NCBI GenBank assembly: GCA_022497145.1
Contig: MU385904.1
Location: 62,001 to 126,000 of the forward strand
Source of the DNA: Rostrohypoxylon terebratum
Taxonomy: Eukaryota; Ascomycota; Sordariomycetes; Xylariales; Hypoxylaceae
Length of the DNA stretch: 64,000 bases
Direction of reading: 5' to 3'
Of this stretch, positions 1 to 11,084 are shown piece after piece (position 1 is the first letter of the stretch; each line of letters opens with the position of its first letter). The notes beneath the pieces are model-generated. The model saw nothing but the letters and a program-made list of their open reading frames with translations, did not search any database and was not told where the DNA came from. Position numbers and translations under genes: made by a program.

Positions 1-1219
1 CCCCATCACGTGCGACCTGGGGCTCCAGGACCCGGCGGCGAACCCGGAGGCGGAGATCAAGACGACGGTGCTGGATGGGGTCTTGACGGCGTGCGCGGGA
101 CAGTGCTGTCCGTTTGGGTACTCGTGCGATGGGACGAATTGTGTCAGGGACGCGGATCAGAGTAAGAGGCCGACGGTGAAGGAGCCGAGTAGCAGTAGTG
201 GTAGTAGCAGTCAGACGCCCAGCCCGACGGCCACAAGCACGCATAAATCGACGACGGTGGCCGTGAGCGGGGTGAACACAGCCTCGGCCTCGGCCTCCGC
301 GGCGCCGGAAACGCAGACGCCCCCCACGACCTCCACATCCGGGACCGCGAGCACGGTGACCATCATCGGCGGCGTGATCGGCGGGATCGTGGGCCTCGTG
401 CTGGTGATCCTGGCCGTGGTCATGGTCCGCCACAGGAGGAAGAAGACGCTGCGGGAGAAGCAGCTCCTGCAGCGCCAGGAGACGTCGTCCTCCTTCGGAA
501 ACATCATCTCGAACCCCGTGCCCCACGCCAACTACCCCTCCCAGCGCCTCGATTTCCTCGCCAAGTCCCACCCCGCCGAGTCCCCCAGGAGCTACGCGCC
601 GTCGTCGCCGACGGCCGTCGCGAGCCCGCGCTCGCAGAAGGAAGGGGGTGTGAGGGAGGGCGGTGGGTTTGGCGAGGTGACGGAGTATTATGGGCACGGG
701 AATGGGAAGGGGAAGGGGAAGGCATACAGGTATGCGCAGGGAGGGTACATGCCCGAAAGCGCGACGACGACGGACACCCCGCGCAGCCACCACGCGTCGG
801 CGGAGATCACTGGGTTGAGGAGTCTCACGCGGTGGCCTAGCGCTAGCACGATTTCCCCTTCGCCTTCGAGATTCAGGAGTCAGAAGGGGAAGAAGGGTGG
901 GAATACAGGTAATATCAACATCAATGACAACCAGGGTGGAAGTGGGAGTGGGAGTGGGGGGGAGTTCGTGCCCCCGACCCCGATGGTTTTCGTAACCCCC
1001 GCGTCGAACGAGGATGGAGGCGTGGCAGTGGGCAGGCAACGGTACCCGAGCGAGAGCATAAATATCTTCGCGGACCCGCTCATGGTGCCTGGCGGCGCGG
1101 GCGGCGCGAGGCCCTCGAGCGCGGCGACGACGTGGTCGAATATCCAGCAGAGGGCTGATAACGCGATGCACGGTACCGGGACAAACGGTAGGCTCGGGGA
1201 GTCCTCTTTGAGGAGGTGA
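1..1219 (+). CDS. Cys-rich, Ser/Thr-rich single-pass membrane protein (3' part)
   Basis: The frame is open to the left edge (first full codon at base 2), so the start lies outside the window; about 405 residues are visible. The order is a Cys-rich tail of an ectodomain with adjacent cysteines (CCPFGYSC), a Ser/Thr/Pro linker of about 60 residues that is probably O-glycosylated, one membrane helix encoded at about 356-430 (GGVIGGIVGLVLVILAVVMV), a basic stop-transfer RHRRKK, and a long low-complexity cytosolic tail rich in Gly, Ser and Pro. This is the layout of Mid2/Wsc-like fungal surface sensors and of many uncharacterised fungal glycoproteins. No catalytic domain is visible. The architecture is clear; the sensor role is inference. 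The next gene is convergent, 1.6 kb away. Confidence 0.75.
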   Translation, partial: PITCDLGLQDPAANPEAEIKTTVLDGVLTACAGQCCPFGYSCDGTNCVRDADQSKRPTVKEPSSSSGSSSQTPSPTATSTHKSTTVAVSGVNTASASASAAPETQTPPTTSTSGTASTVTIIGGVIGGIVGLVLVILAVVMVRHRRKKTLREKQLLQRQETSSSFGNIISNPVPHANYPSQRLDFLAKSHPAESPRSYAPSSPTAVASPRSQKEGGVREGGGFGEVTEYYGHGNGKGKGKAYRYAQGGYMPESATTTDTPRSHHASAEITGLRSLTRWPSASTISPSPSRFRSQKGKKGGNTGNININDNQGGSGSGSGGEFVPPTPMVFVTPASNEDGGVAVGRQRYPSESINIFADPLMVPGGAGGARPSSAATTWSNIQQRADNAMHGTGTNGRLGESSLRR

Positions 1220-2830
1220 CGAGGGTAGTGATGAACCATCTCGCGGAGCAATATTAGAGAAATTAATAAGATGATAGGGGGGCGGGCTTAGATTGGATTG
1301 TTCGGGTTTTCGGGCATGGCGTTTGGTTTGGATTGATTTGGTTCGGTATTCCCTACCAACCTTAGTACCCAAGGAAGTCTTCCTTTTTTCCTCTTCTTCA
1401 TATCGTTCATACCGGCTAAGCGGCCGGTAAGATTGTAAACGTCAAGACGACAATCCATATCTACATCTCCTTTGTGTCGGAACCAGACAGACAGGCCCGA
1501 GGGTATAATATTGGGATCGGAGGCCCGGGTTTATTTATATGATTGATACCACCACTACCTACACAGTACTGAAAAGGACCGGGGAAGGCAAGGCAAAGGA
1601 AGGCTGCATTATTATGGCGTTAGGGACACTCGCTTTGGACAGAAAATTTCCCCCTTTTTTATACTTTCGTGTCTGGATATTCTCACGATTTGACGAGGAT
1701 GAGCTGGTCTGGTCAGGCGGGACAGGTATCGTGGGTGTCGTGGCAGTTTGTAAATATCTCACACACCCAGCTAGGAACATACCTACCTTAAGAGATGTTA
1801 TGATGCATGCCGCTGACCAGCCAGCTTTAGTACCTGTTATTCGTATACTAAATCTATCGAGTCTAAATCGAGAGTTTACCCTTTGTTGCCTATGAAGTGT
1901 CTCTATGACAATGTTACTACCATTACCACCATAATTTCCAACACGAAGCCTTTGTATCTTCGTCCCTAAGTATCTAGGTAGCTCTTCTCCTAGGATAGTG
2001 ACCTATTCATCTTAAAATAGCATATGATGCAATATACCCTCTCTAGCTTCACCTGGCGCTTGATGGGAGATGGTGAAACCGGTACCGGCCAGTCATGTCT
2101 TAGACAATATAGGTAGGCTCGATCGTTCAAGATAGTACATAGGACGTTGTACCTGTAGATCTTGGCAAAAAGGCACCCGGTGTTAAGGTGACGAAGTGAC
2201 CCATGAACTAAAGGTTACCTATTACTAAACTGGTGATGGTATTACTCATCAGACGTCATTGTATAATACGGGTGTAGAGCCTACCATTTAAAAAGCCAGT
2301 CACCTAGGTAATGTTTGATCACTTCCATTGTAGATACCTACCTCCACGACATGTCAGCCAGTACGCCGCATTCCGGGGCGAAAAACTGGACCAAACATGT
2401 GCTCTCGGAAGGCTCGGAAAGCATCCGCTCTACAAAACAGTAAGTCGGGACGTCACAGCACCATAGAACACGATCCAAGCATCAAGATTGACTAATTTTG
2501 TCTCATATTGATTCGTAGACACGCTCAGATTTATCTGTCCTATGCGACGCAGAAGCACTTTTCTTTTCTTTTCATACAAACGGCCCATGTTTGCTCCCCC
2601 AGCGCACACGGCACCCCTCCATCCCCCCCACGCTGTCCTGCCAACCACTACCCGCAGGCCTCATCATCTTAAAAGTGTTTTACACGGCACCAACACGTAT
2701 CCCGTGTCGCGATGACGTCGGGAACAGCACATCCGGGGCCCAATACTAGCGTAATCGAAGAATAACGAGAAAGAAAGCGAGAAGGGAGAGAGAGAGAGAG
2801 AGAGCCGGAAGAGGGAAATAAAAAGACCAT
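1220..2830. other. Convergent intergenic region, no gene seen
   Basis: This spacer lies between the stop of the membrane protein and the stop of the SHR3-like gene, so it should hold two 3' UTRs. A 118-codon reading frame at 1539-1895 has no recognisable domain and no Kozak-like context. Short dinucleotide and TAGG/CCTA-type motifs are present. Confidence 0.5.
2786..2804. repeat. (GA)n microsatellite
   Basis: An uninterrupted GA run of about ten units sits 27 bp after the SHR3-like stop codon, in its presumed 3' UTR. Confidence 0.85.
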
Positions 2831-3702
2831 TCACTGCTTCTTCTTGTTCTTCTCGCTCGTGGGGCTCGACGGCGCCGCCTTCTCCTTCTCGAACTTCTCG
2901 AACTCCTCGTCGTCCTTGCGCTCGGCGTACCACTGGCCCGCCTGCAGGACGAGCACGCCGACGAGGACGAGCGCCAGGATCGTGTTGCTAGCCGCGAGCA
3001 CCTTGAGGCTGTCCTCGCGCCCGAGTATGATCTCGCCGCCGGTGAGGGGGTCGCCGCCCTGCCGGTGCGGGCTGGTCACGGTCTGGACGTCGAAGTCGGG
3101 GTCTGACCAGGCGCCAGCGGAGACGAGGCGCAGCCCCTTCACTATGTTGGCCACGTACACGCCCACGCCGATCAGGTACAGCACAAGCGAGGCGCCGTCG
3201 AACAGCATGTTAGACTCCGAGGCGCGGAACAGCTTGATGAAGAAACCCAGGAAGCCCACGCCGACCATGATGCTCAGCACGCGCGCGATCAGCGGTGGCG
3301 ATTGGTGGATGAATTTTAGGTGCGTCTCCAACTGGTCGAGGTACGCGGCCGAGATGGGGTCTTTGGTCCATAGGAGAGGGAAGTCGTACGGGAAGAAGGC
3401 GAAGAGGATGCCGAGGAAGAAACATGTTGCTGTTTGGTTGTCATTGTTAGCGCATGACTCAATTGTATATAGTATGAATCATTGAATGAGTTGGTAGGTG
3501 TGGTATTGTTAGAAGCTATCCAAGGACCTTGTCGCTATGTGTCCTATTTGATTTCTTGGCGGGGGAGGGGAGCACGCAAAACAAAATTGAAATAAAAAAA
3601 AAGCTACTTACGACCGATGATCATGAATGTCGCAAACGAACCAGATCCGCGATAATCCTTGGACCGGGTGGTCTTATTCCAATCCACGAACTTATCCGAC
3701 AT
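2831..3702 (-). CDS. SHR3: SHR3-like ER membrane packaging chaperone
   Basis: Two exons, 3702-3612 and 3429-2831, join in frame across a 182-bp GTAAGT...CAG intron and give 229 residues; yeast Shr3 is about 210. The short first exon (30 codons) supplies the N-terminus, and the second opens inside the first membrane helix (TCFFLGILFAFFPYDFPLLW), matching the Shr3 signature with a PYD after helix 1. Three more hydrophobic segments follow (residues about 75-95, 105-125 and 170-190), then a charged Lys/Glu-rich cytosolic tail ending KNKKKQ. In yeast, Shr3 is an ER-resident chaperone that keeps amino-acid permeases from aggregating and allows their loading into COPII vesicles. Family assignment comes from overall pattern and the helix-1/2 signature. 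The start codon at 3702 is the first ATG of exon 1. Confidence 0.85.
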
Positions 3703-4154
3703 GCTGACGATGCTCAATGGTGTGCGACGAGATGCGACGGGGATGAGCTGCGTGGATGCTGCAGAATACGTAATGGGATAGCTGTCGACGCAACTTTAAA
3801 CAGCTCAAGACGAGGAAGAATCTAAGATGCGTAAAGCTCGTAAACCTTTTTTTTCTTTTCGTTTTAACCTAAGTCCTTTTTCGCATGAAGAAAAAGAAGA
3901 AGAAAAACTAAAACTCGAAGCTTGTCGAGTAGCTTTACTTTATTTTATTTTTCCCGGGGTTCAACTAAGGAAGTCGCGATGGCACTTTACGTTTCTCGGC
4001 GCAGCTGAGGAGAAAGAGAAATGGTTGTGTTGCAATCTCTGTGAGGCTAGCGATCCACTATTGTGGGGCACGATAAGGAAGCTTCAGTTACTACATATGA
4101 TATAACATAACAAGATATTATGCTTCTATGTGCTATAGATACTAAATACTTTAT
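3703..4154. other. Spacer upstream of SHR3-like gene
   Basis: An A/T-rich spacer of about 450 bp between the SHR3-like start and the HET gene stop. It should hold the SHR3 promoter and the 3' end of the HET transcript. The open frame at 3827-4105 is A/T-rich low complexity and not supported as a gene. Confidence 0.4.
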
Positions 4155-6336
4155 TTATACAAGAATAATCTGAGAGTCCTCCATATTATTCATAATTTCT
4201 TGCTGTTCATTTGGGTACCGATCCATAGGCAAATTTAACACCACACACCCAATTCTCTCGAACATCATTTCAAGTATTTCAAGTACATATTGTTCCCTCT
4301 CTACTGAATTTCTTCTTGCCCCCCTCCTTAATACCTTTGCTATCAAATTTGCTTCTAACCATTTCCTTCTCACGAATTGCCTTGGCTCGTCGCTTACACA
4401 TTTTACCAGCAATAAAAACTTGACAGATGATGTCGATGTATCCGAATCCTTCCACCAGCTTATCGGAATGCATGCTCCCTTCTGGTATTGGAACACATCG
4501 AAGGGTGAGTTATCGACACTGAATACTCGAGAGTATCCTGTTCCATGGTTTTCGATGATAAGCTCTTTGTCGTTCCGCCGTTCGAATCGGCATAGTTTGC
4601 ATGTAATTTCGAGTTCTGCTACGAAAGTAGAGCGGGTCATATCTCTATCAGAGGGAATCCTGGCGTCGAGAAGCCTAATGAGTGAATAAACATCCTGTTT
4701 TGTCTGACCAAACTCCATGCTGTCTCCCGTCATCGAGGCCCAGCTCCAAGAAGGTGCAAAAAAATTCCGTCTACCCTGATGTTTCACAACTGTCCACCCA
4801 AGGTAGAAATGGAGTCTGTTTTTCCATAGTCCAGCGAGGTATGTATCGCCGTTGAAATTTTGGAAGATCTTAGCGATGCCGGAAATAGCCACCAATCTGT
4901 CGGATTCTTTTGTGAGTTTACACGACGTATAATTTGAGACGATAGCCGACCAGTGCTTGTTGGTGAAAAGATCGTATGTTTGCTGCGGTAAACGGATAGC
5001 CGTGCTCAATTTCATTCCGGCCATTTCCAACATTGGGAAGCGATATCCCCAACCAATTGGTGGCCTAGACTGTCGTCTTCTTAAAGTATGGAGAGACGCG
5101 AGGTAATCCGACTCGCAGCGAACCGAATCTGAGCACTCCCAATATATTTGGTTTTCTGTGAAGTGAAGCCTTCGTCCAGCCAGAAATCGTTCCTGCACGA
5201 CCCAGCCACGTTTGTTAAGAGGCGCGCCCTCAACATCGTCGTCCCAAATTGAACTATTGCAGATCCTCACACAGCCAGAATCATCGGGAAATTGTAAATC
5301 TGCTTCGAATGGGTATAACAATCTCGTATCGAGTTTTCTTCGGCCGAGGAGGCCAGTACTTTCCGGGTCAACCGATGAAGAGATTGCCGATATATTGCAG
5401 AAAGAGTGCTGGTAAATTTCGGCCATTGTATCCACTGCCCGGTGCCAGTCGCTAGTTGAATCCTGAAAGATGCAGAGTGAGTCAATCCAGATATGTTTGT
5501 ATCCGAGACGATGGACGAGAAGCGATGCATCACGGAAGGTCGGTGATATTTCGTCTAAATAGAATCCTTCATGAAGCTCGCTCTCCGTGGCTTGTAGGAG
5601 CTGCTTGACCTTGCCTGGGACTCCCCAACGATGTGACAAAGTCCAGTAAGGAGGACATTGTGCTAACCTGCAGTCCGATGTGTCTAGCACACTCCTTCTT
5701 AAGTGTCGGATTATGACTTCCTCTCTATTCCTGAGAGATACTACACCAGATCCGGCCCTCGATACGTCAATTATTCGAGCTGGAAAGAAGGGCGTCCGAC
5801 CTGATCGAATAAATCTACAACTTTGATGATCCCGTTGGCATGATTCAATCCAATACTTAATTTTATCGAGAGATTGGTCAGAGCCTATATCAAGACTGAG
5901 ATCACACCAGGGATAAGCCATATTATGAACATGCTGCTCCTGGTACCCTCGTGATATGTTGACTAGGTAAATAGGTAGTTAGTCTATCTTTAGGATATTG
6001 ACAAGACATTGATTCGCTGGTCGTCGTAAGAAACATACCATGAAGTTCAACAGGAGCAGCCCAATCGCATTGAATGTTAAAAGACACGTCCTCTCTATTT
6101 AACTTGTGGTAGGTTATTTCGTACTTATAATCTTTGTTGTACTTCTGCGTAAGAGGCGGAGGCTTGTGCTTTTCCCATAGCCAAGCACAAATGTAACAAC
6201 CATTGTCTTTGCTTGTCACGAAATCTTGATATCTCTGGTGATGAGGAAGTATTTTGCCAAACGTTGACTGGCAACCCTCTCGTAGGGTCGTTATACAGAC
6301 AGTGCATAATTCTCCGTAGCTAGAGACGTTCGCCAT
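4155..6336 (-). CDS. HET-domain (heterokaryon incompatibility-type) protein
   Basis: Exons 6336-6039 and 5962-4155 join across a 76-bp intron (GTATGT...CTAG) to give 701 residues. The HET domain covers about residues 203-315. It shows the opening block YWTLSHRWG, the central LGYKHIWIDSLCI block followed by the Gln-Asp of the third conserved stretch, and the AEIYQHSFCNISA block. The N-terminus has two spaced CxxC pairs (CTVC, residues 11-14, and CYIC, residues 47-50), common in front of fungal HET domains. HET proteins act in nonself recognition and can trigger cell death after hyphal fusion; this gene's own role is unknown. No NACHT, WD40 or other repeat partner is fused. Base composition is more A/T-rich than the neighbouring housekeeping genes, as is usual for this fast-evolving family. 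Confidence 0.88.
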
Positions 6337-6676
6337 TGAGCGACGAAGGGGTTTTCACTGAAATAACAAGAAAATGCTTAAACCTAAGATTGGAATTCTT
6401 TCCGACCTCTAAAGTGAGAAAATATTCGACCTTTGATTGATTACCGTTTTTCTTAGAATAAACATTTCCATATATTAAAATTGAATTGTGGTAACAATCA
6501 AAAGTTCTATTGTGAACATTTAGAACGTAGGAAACTGGCACACGTGTCGGTCGTGGTAGTGTTCCTAATTGGACCTAAGGTAGGTACAGCCATGGTGGCT
6601 CATTGCGAGGCAGATCTTTGCTTTCTTCCCTACCAAGGTACGTAATTTAATTTCATGCCTAGGTAACTATTTCCAT
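6337..6676. other. Spacer between HET gene and mannosidase gene
   Basis: About 340 bp upstream of the HET start and downstream of the mannosidase stop. I see no gene in it. It contains one copy of the CCTAGGTA octamer at 6658. Confidence 0.4.
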
Positions 6677-8541
6677 TCATGGGTTCATTCTCTTAAATGG
6701 ATGTGCCTCTGTGTTGAACACCCACTCATCTAAGCTTATGAGATTCGGCTCACTAAAGATCAAATAGAAGTATCTGTTGTTTGGCTTAGCCACAATCGAC
6801 ACAGCCGAAGCGAAAGGAAATTGGCGAGGTTAACTTACTTTAGCGTCTCTCCCATCCAAAAACTCTCCATCGAGTCCATTTTAGGAGGACTTTTTGCGAT
6901 AGTGACGTCACTAAGAGCAGTATTCGCCAATGAGGTTTTCGTGTTCTTCTGAATCGACTCAAACATAGCCCAAGCCGACTCGAGAAGGTCCGCGCGACCA
7001 GTAACTCGATACAGGATGAAAACGCTTTCTATAGCCTCCGGTCGTAGAATGTATTTAGTCTCGGGTATCTGTGTAAACCCTTCCGGGAGCCTCGACTTGG
7101 AAATTAGCTCGTCGGCCTTGCTCACGTCTGTTAAGTCTTCTTCGCCCGCCCGATGTAAGACTGCCCGCTTCCACAGAGCCTCGTCCCATTCACATTCTGT
7201 TGCCGATTTACAGGGGGCCATGAAGAATGTTTCGGGCATTATCCCCAGTGGCATCGCTTTGTATGCCCAGACACATCCATCCACAAGTTTTCTAGCTGCT
7301 TCTAGATGCTCGGGCTTGTCGAACAACTTCCCACCGACCGCTAACATCCCTCCGGCAAAGCAGACTAGGTGTTGGCCCTGATGCTCAAAATCCAATGTCG
7401 TCCTGTCACCTTCCTTTCCAGTATGCAGTGTTCCCGATATGAGAATATCAGCCGTATCCGGAACCATAGGTCGGAAAAAGTTGTGTTTGATAGCGGTCTT
7501 CATCGAATCCTCATACATCTTTTGGTAAGAGGGTATGAGTCCACCCGTGAGAGCATACATCTTAGGTAGATATTCGTAAGTACTATCAGCTAAAGCTCCT
7601 AGTCCAAACGTATTATCGAATGCAAATTGCTTTTCTCGAGGATTAAGTGTGAACGGCCACATGCCAGGTAGCTGAGTGCTGCTTTGCTGTTCTTCGAAAA
7701 CCTCTCTGATTCTCTCGGCAGCGTCAAACCACTTCGGGTCACCGGTAATTAACGACAGGCGCGTAAACTCCATACAGAACGATCCAACCTCTGCTAGCAA
7801 TGCTGTCTCGTCCGCGACTTGTTGTCCCCCTTGAGAGGCATAGTCGAAGTCCCAGCGAGTGATGGGCATGCGATTCGGGGTATCAAACGCCTTATAAAGC
7901 ATGTCACCGACTTCCCTAGCCTTGCGGAGTAGCCGTTGATCGCCACTCAAATCATACGCCGAAAGGAAGCCTCCTAGGTAGCGGATGTTAGTTTCGAAGG
8001 CATTGATGGTTTCGAGCGAACTAATAGTAAAATTTATATCGACCGCAGCTGCGACAGCTCCTTCGAACTCTTTCTCCAATGACATGATCCATAGCGTATC
8101 CAGGCTATCAACCAAGGTGGCTCCCCAACCTCCGAATGTGTTCTTGGATTTACCGCTAATAGGGGTAAGTTCATCGCTCATAAACGCCTTGGATCTGTAA
8201 GATTCCCAACAGCGAAGGAAAGCCTTCTTTACGACTTCCTGCCGTTGTTTTCGGATAGCTGCATCTTTAAGCGATTCCTTGCCGAAAGATTTCTGAATCT
8301 TGGGAAGCTTGAGTGGCTTGCCTGTCGGCAGGGGCTTCATGTCCTTGACAGGATAATGTGTGGGCAGCCTTCTCCAGAAAAAAGCTTCATCGTCGATGAC
8401 ATTCTCCTCAAAGTGAGGTTTTCCGGTCGACTTTCCGGTACCAGCCCAGTTATATATATCATGACTTGTTCCGGAGTAATAGATTAAGAAAAATAGCGCA
8501 GCTATCCCGAGGGGAAACCAGAAGCGTCGTCGCAATACCAT
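6677..8541 (-). CDS. GH47 class I alpha-1,2-mannosidase (ER/Golgi)
   Basis: The long exon 8541-6839 is followed by a 65-bp intron (GTAAGT...CAACAG) and a short last exon 6773-6677, giving 599 residues. Without the last exon the protein would stop after ETLK and lose the family's closing block, which here reads YFYLIFSEPNLISLDEWV and then NTEAHPF. Residues 7-24 form an N-terminal signal anchor, so this is a type II membrane protein with a lumenal catalytic domain. GH47 signatures are clear: FGGWGATLVDSLDTLWIM, ETNIRYLGG, and the C-terminal SMESFWMGETLKY with the calcium-binding Thr of NTEAHP. The enzyme removes alpha-1,2-linked mannose from N-glycans in the ER or Golgi. Close homologues are often called mns1B or Golgi mannosidase I; which paralogue this is cannot be settled here. 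Confidence 0.93.
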
Positions 8542-9530
8542 AGCTAATTACTTAGTTCCTACTAAGTATTAAGTATGAATGGCTTGGGTGTTTGGAATAT
8601 CTGGAGAGATCCGGATAGGGGGGAGCACTAGAGAAACCATTGAAAAACGAGCGACAGTAGAAGCAAACAAATAAACTGTTAAGGTTAAGGTTAACAAGAA
8701 ACAAACGAGAGTTTCACATCTGATAATTCGCAACCTACGTCGCTTCCCCTGAAGATGTTTACGGATTTAAGTAATGATATTCCTTTCCCCATGTATGGTA
8801 CGTACTCGACAATTAAGATTAAATGTGATTCGGGTTCTACGTCATTATTTTTATCTGTAACTTTCTTTTTCTGACTCGGTTCCCGGGTAGTAACTGCAGT
8901 ACCTGTTGCTTCCATTTGTGAAAAATTTTATGCTCTGACATTACAGGGCTCTTTCCCCGAGATCTGTAAGTTTTGGCCTGCCAACCCTGTTTTAGGTATT
9001 AAAACATTCTTCGTATCCAAACTCTGTCCTCAACAACTTTGATCTTCCCTTCATCGTCCTCTTATAATTTTAGCATCCCTGATCCCTTCTAATTATCAAT
9101 TTATATGAGAGTATAACCGTGGTCGACTCATTCATGATGAAATGACCGTGTTGTTACCTGTTCTCGGATGATTTTTAAGTTCAAGCATTCTCACGACAAA
9201 ACTACATCTCACTCACCTCACTACCGTGAAACCGACTGTATTTATACCTCAACTAGGTAATCTCTAGAATAAACCAGACTTATGTAGGTATGTATATCTG
9301 AGTATGGGTACAAGGCAGTACCTAGTACAGACGAGACGATAGCCATCGTGTTTCACAGCAGTAGCTTAATGCCGCCTTCCATATTACTACTTAAGTGGCT
9401 TGATATAGCTATGCACTGGAGGACTTAATAATATGGTGTGGGTGTCAACTAAAAGAAAGTCCGAACATCGATCAACTTGGTTGTCTCCCAGTACCAAGGA
9501 CCCAAATTTCCTCTCAATTTCACTCCAGTC
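8542..9530. other. Spacer between mannosidase and M28 peptidase genes
   Basis: About 990 bp that hold the mannosidase promoter and the peptidase 3' flank. A short TTAAGG-type repeat lies at about 8678-8694. Open frames here are short and unconserved in appearance. Confidence 0.4.
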
Positions 9531-11084
9531 TCACCGCGATCCGGGAAAAGGTAGAACAGCAACCCCCCTAAACCCATCCTCGCCTTTCGCCCTGACACCA
9601 AACACGACATCATCCTTACTTAGCGATAGCTCAGCTTGCACAACGGATCCGACGTCTAAGACTCCTGTCCAAAACGGCGCGCTCGTCGGTCTCCACACAA
9701 TCTCATACCCACCTCCGTACTCCGAACTTGGCGGGTCCCAATACAGCGTCGTGTTGGAGCTAAGTGCCGCCGTATTGACCCTCACATTCTGCGGGACCCC
9801 GGGACCCGTCGCTAGACTCCATAGAGCAGCGCCGTTGACCTTCGCCACGCGTGCTACGAAGTCGTAGTCTACGAATTCAGGCAGGTCTCCATACTGTTTT
9901 CCGGTGTCGTCAACACGCACGTCCTGGTGTTGATGCGCGTAGTTTTCGTGTGGTTCCGTGAATCGTGCTGCCGGGTACCCGGCTTCAAGAAAGGGTCGAT
10001 GATCTCCGCCCCGCAGGTACCTGTCGAGCCGATACACGACCGACACGTTCATTCCTGTAGCTTCATTCTCGGCGACCTCCTTAACGAATCGAGCTAATTG
10101 GCGTGCCGGAGTGTCGTTTTCGCCGCCGATTGTCAGACGCGTTTCGCGTGTTGTGCTGTTCTCTACTGCGAGCGGCGGTAGACCCTGAGCAAATAGCCGT
10201 ATTACATATGGGTCATTGCGTTCTCCGTCCGTGCCGCCTTTAGGGGAGCCGACGATGTCGTTTGTAAACATGCCTTCGACCTTTGACGTAATTGTTAACA
10301 TCGCCGAAGCTAGCCAACATTCAGAAAAAAAAATTAAACTCACATTAACTCTTGGTGTTGCATTAGCATATGTCTGCGCCAAAAACTGCGCTCCATACAG
10401 ACCCTGCTCCTCGCCGGCGACCGCCACAAACGCAATACTTGCTTTTGGCTTTGGATACTTCGTCTGCGAAAAGACCCTCGCCAACTCTAGCGAGATAGCG
10501 ACGCCTGATGCATCGTCATCGGCTCCGGGAGCGTCATCCTCGTAGTTCAACGGATCTGATACTCGCGAGTCGTAATGTCCACTCACGACGTATAGCCTAT
10601 TTTCTTCAGTCCCATGGAGTGTGGCAACAACGTCGCTAATCAGCGTCGGAAACAGGATCCGATTGTTGTCGACCTCCTGCACGTACCCCACCGTCTCGAC
10701 AGTCAACCGGCCGTCACTCGCGTCCGCGTACCGCTGGAACTCGGAATGAATCCAGTCCCGCGCCGCACCAATCCCTTTTGTGGTAGAGTTTTGCGTCGAT
10801 AGAGTGTGGCGCGTGCCAAATGATACTAATTTTAGGATTGTGGCCTCGATATTGGCCGGGTCAACTTCTGCTAGTATAGACAAAAGATCCTCGGATGGTG
10901 GTTGCGGTTCATTAGAGACACCAATTAGGTTGGGTGGCCAGCTAGATGCCTCGCATGACAGTATGGCCGGTGTACCAGCTCTCGGACGTAGGAGCACAGC
11001 CGCTGGGTTGGGAGAAGTCAGCGCGAGTGGTGTTGCGCTGCTGAAGATCGCGAGAGCCAATATGGCAAGTACGGTGAGTTCCAT
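9531..11084 (-). CDS. Secreted M28 family zinc aminopeptidase
   Basis: The continuous frame reads 517 codons, but an in-frame 63-bp intron at 10343-10281 (GTGAGT...CAAAG, no stop) is almost certainly removed. Splicing joins ...RVN to VEGMFTNDIVGS, the usual continuous block of this family, and leaves 496 residues. Residues 1-20 are a signal peptide. M28 zinc-site motifs are present in order: SGHYDSR (His170), PGADDDASG (Asp189), GEEQG (Glu225/Glu226), the GGDHRPF block and HENYAHQHQD, which carries the last His ligand. The C-terminal 90 residues look like a fibronectin III-type beta domain. The enzyme should release N-terminal amino acids from peptides outside the cell. Several N-x-S/T sites fit secretion. 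Confidence 0.92.
   Translation of the reverse strand: MELTVLAILALAIFSSATPLALTSPNPAAVLLRPRAGTPAILSCEASSWPPNLIGVSNEPQPPSEDLLSILAEVDPANIEATILKLVSFGTRHTLSTQNSTTKGIGAARDWIHSEFQRYADASDGRLTVETVGYVQEVDNNRILFPTLISDVVATLHGTEENRLYVVSGHYDSRVSDPLNYEDDAPGADDDASGVAISLELARVFSQTKYPKPKASIAFVAVAGEEQGLYGAQFLAQTYANATPRVNVSLIFFSECWLASAMLTITSKVEGMFTNDIVGSPKGGTDGERNDPYVIRLFAQGLPPLAVENSTTRETRLTIGGENDTPARQLARFVKEVAENEATGMNVSVVYRLDRYLRGGDHRPFLEAGYPAARFTEPHENYAHQHQDVRVDDTGKQYGDLPEFVDYDFVARVAKVNGAALWSLATGPGVPQNVRVNTAALSSNTTLYWDPPSSEYGGGYEIVWRPTSAPFWTGVLDVGSVVQAELSLSKDDVVFGVRAKGEDGFRGVAVLPFPGSR

Noticed and set aside
1539..1895. 118-codon open frame in the convergent spacer
   Set aside because: No domain, and it overlaps presumed 3' UTR sequence.
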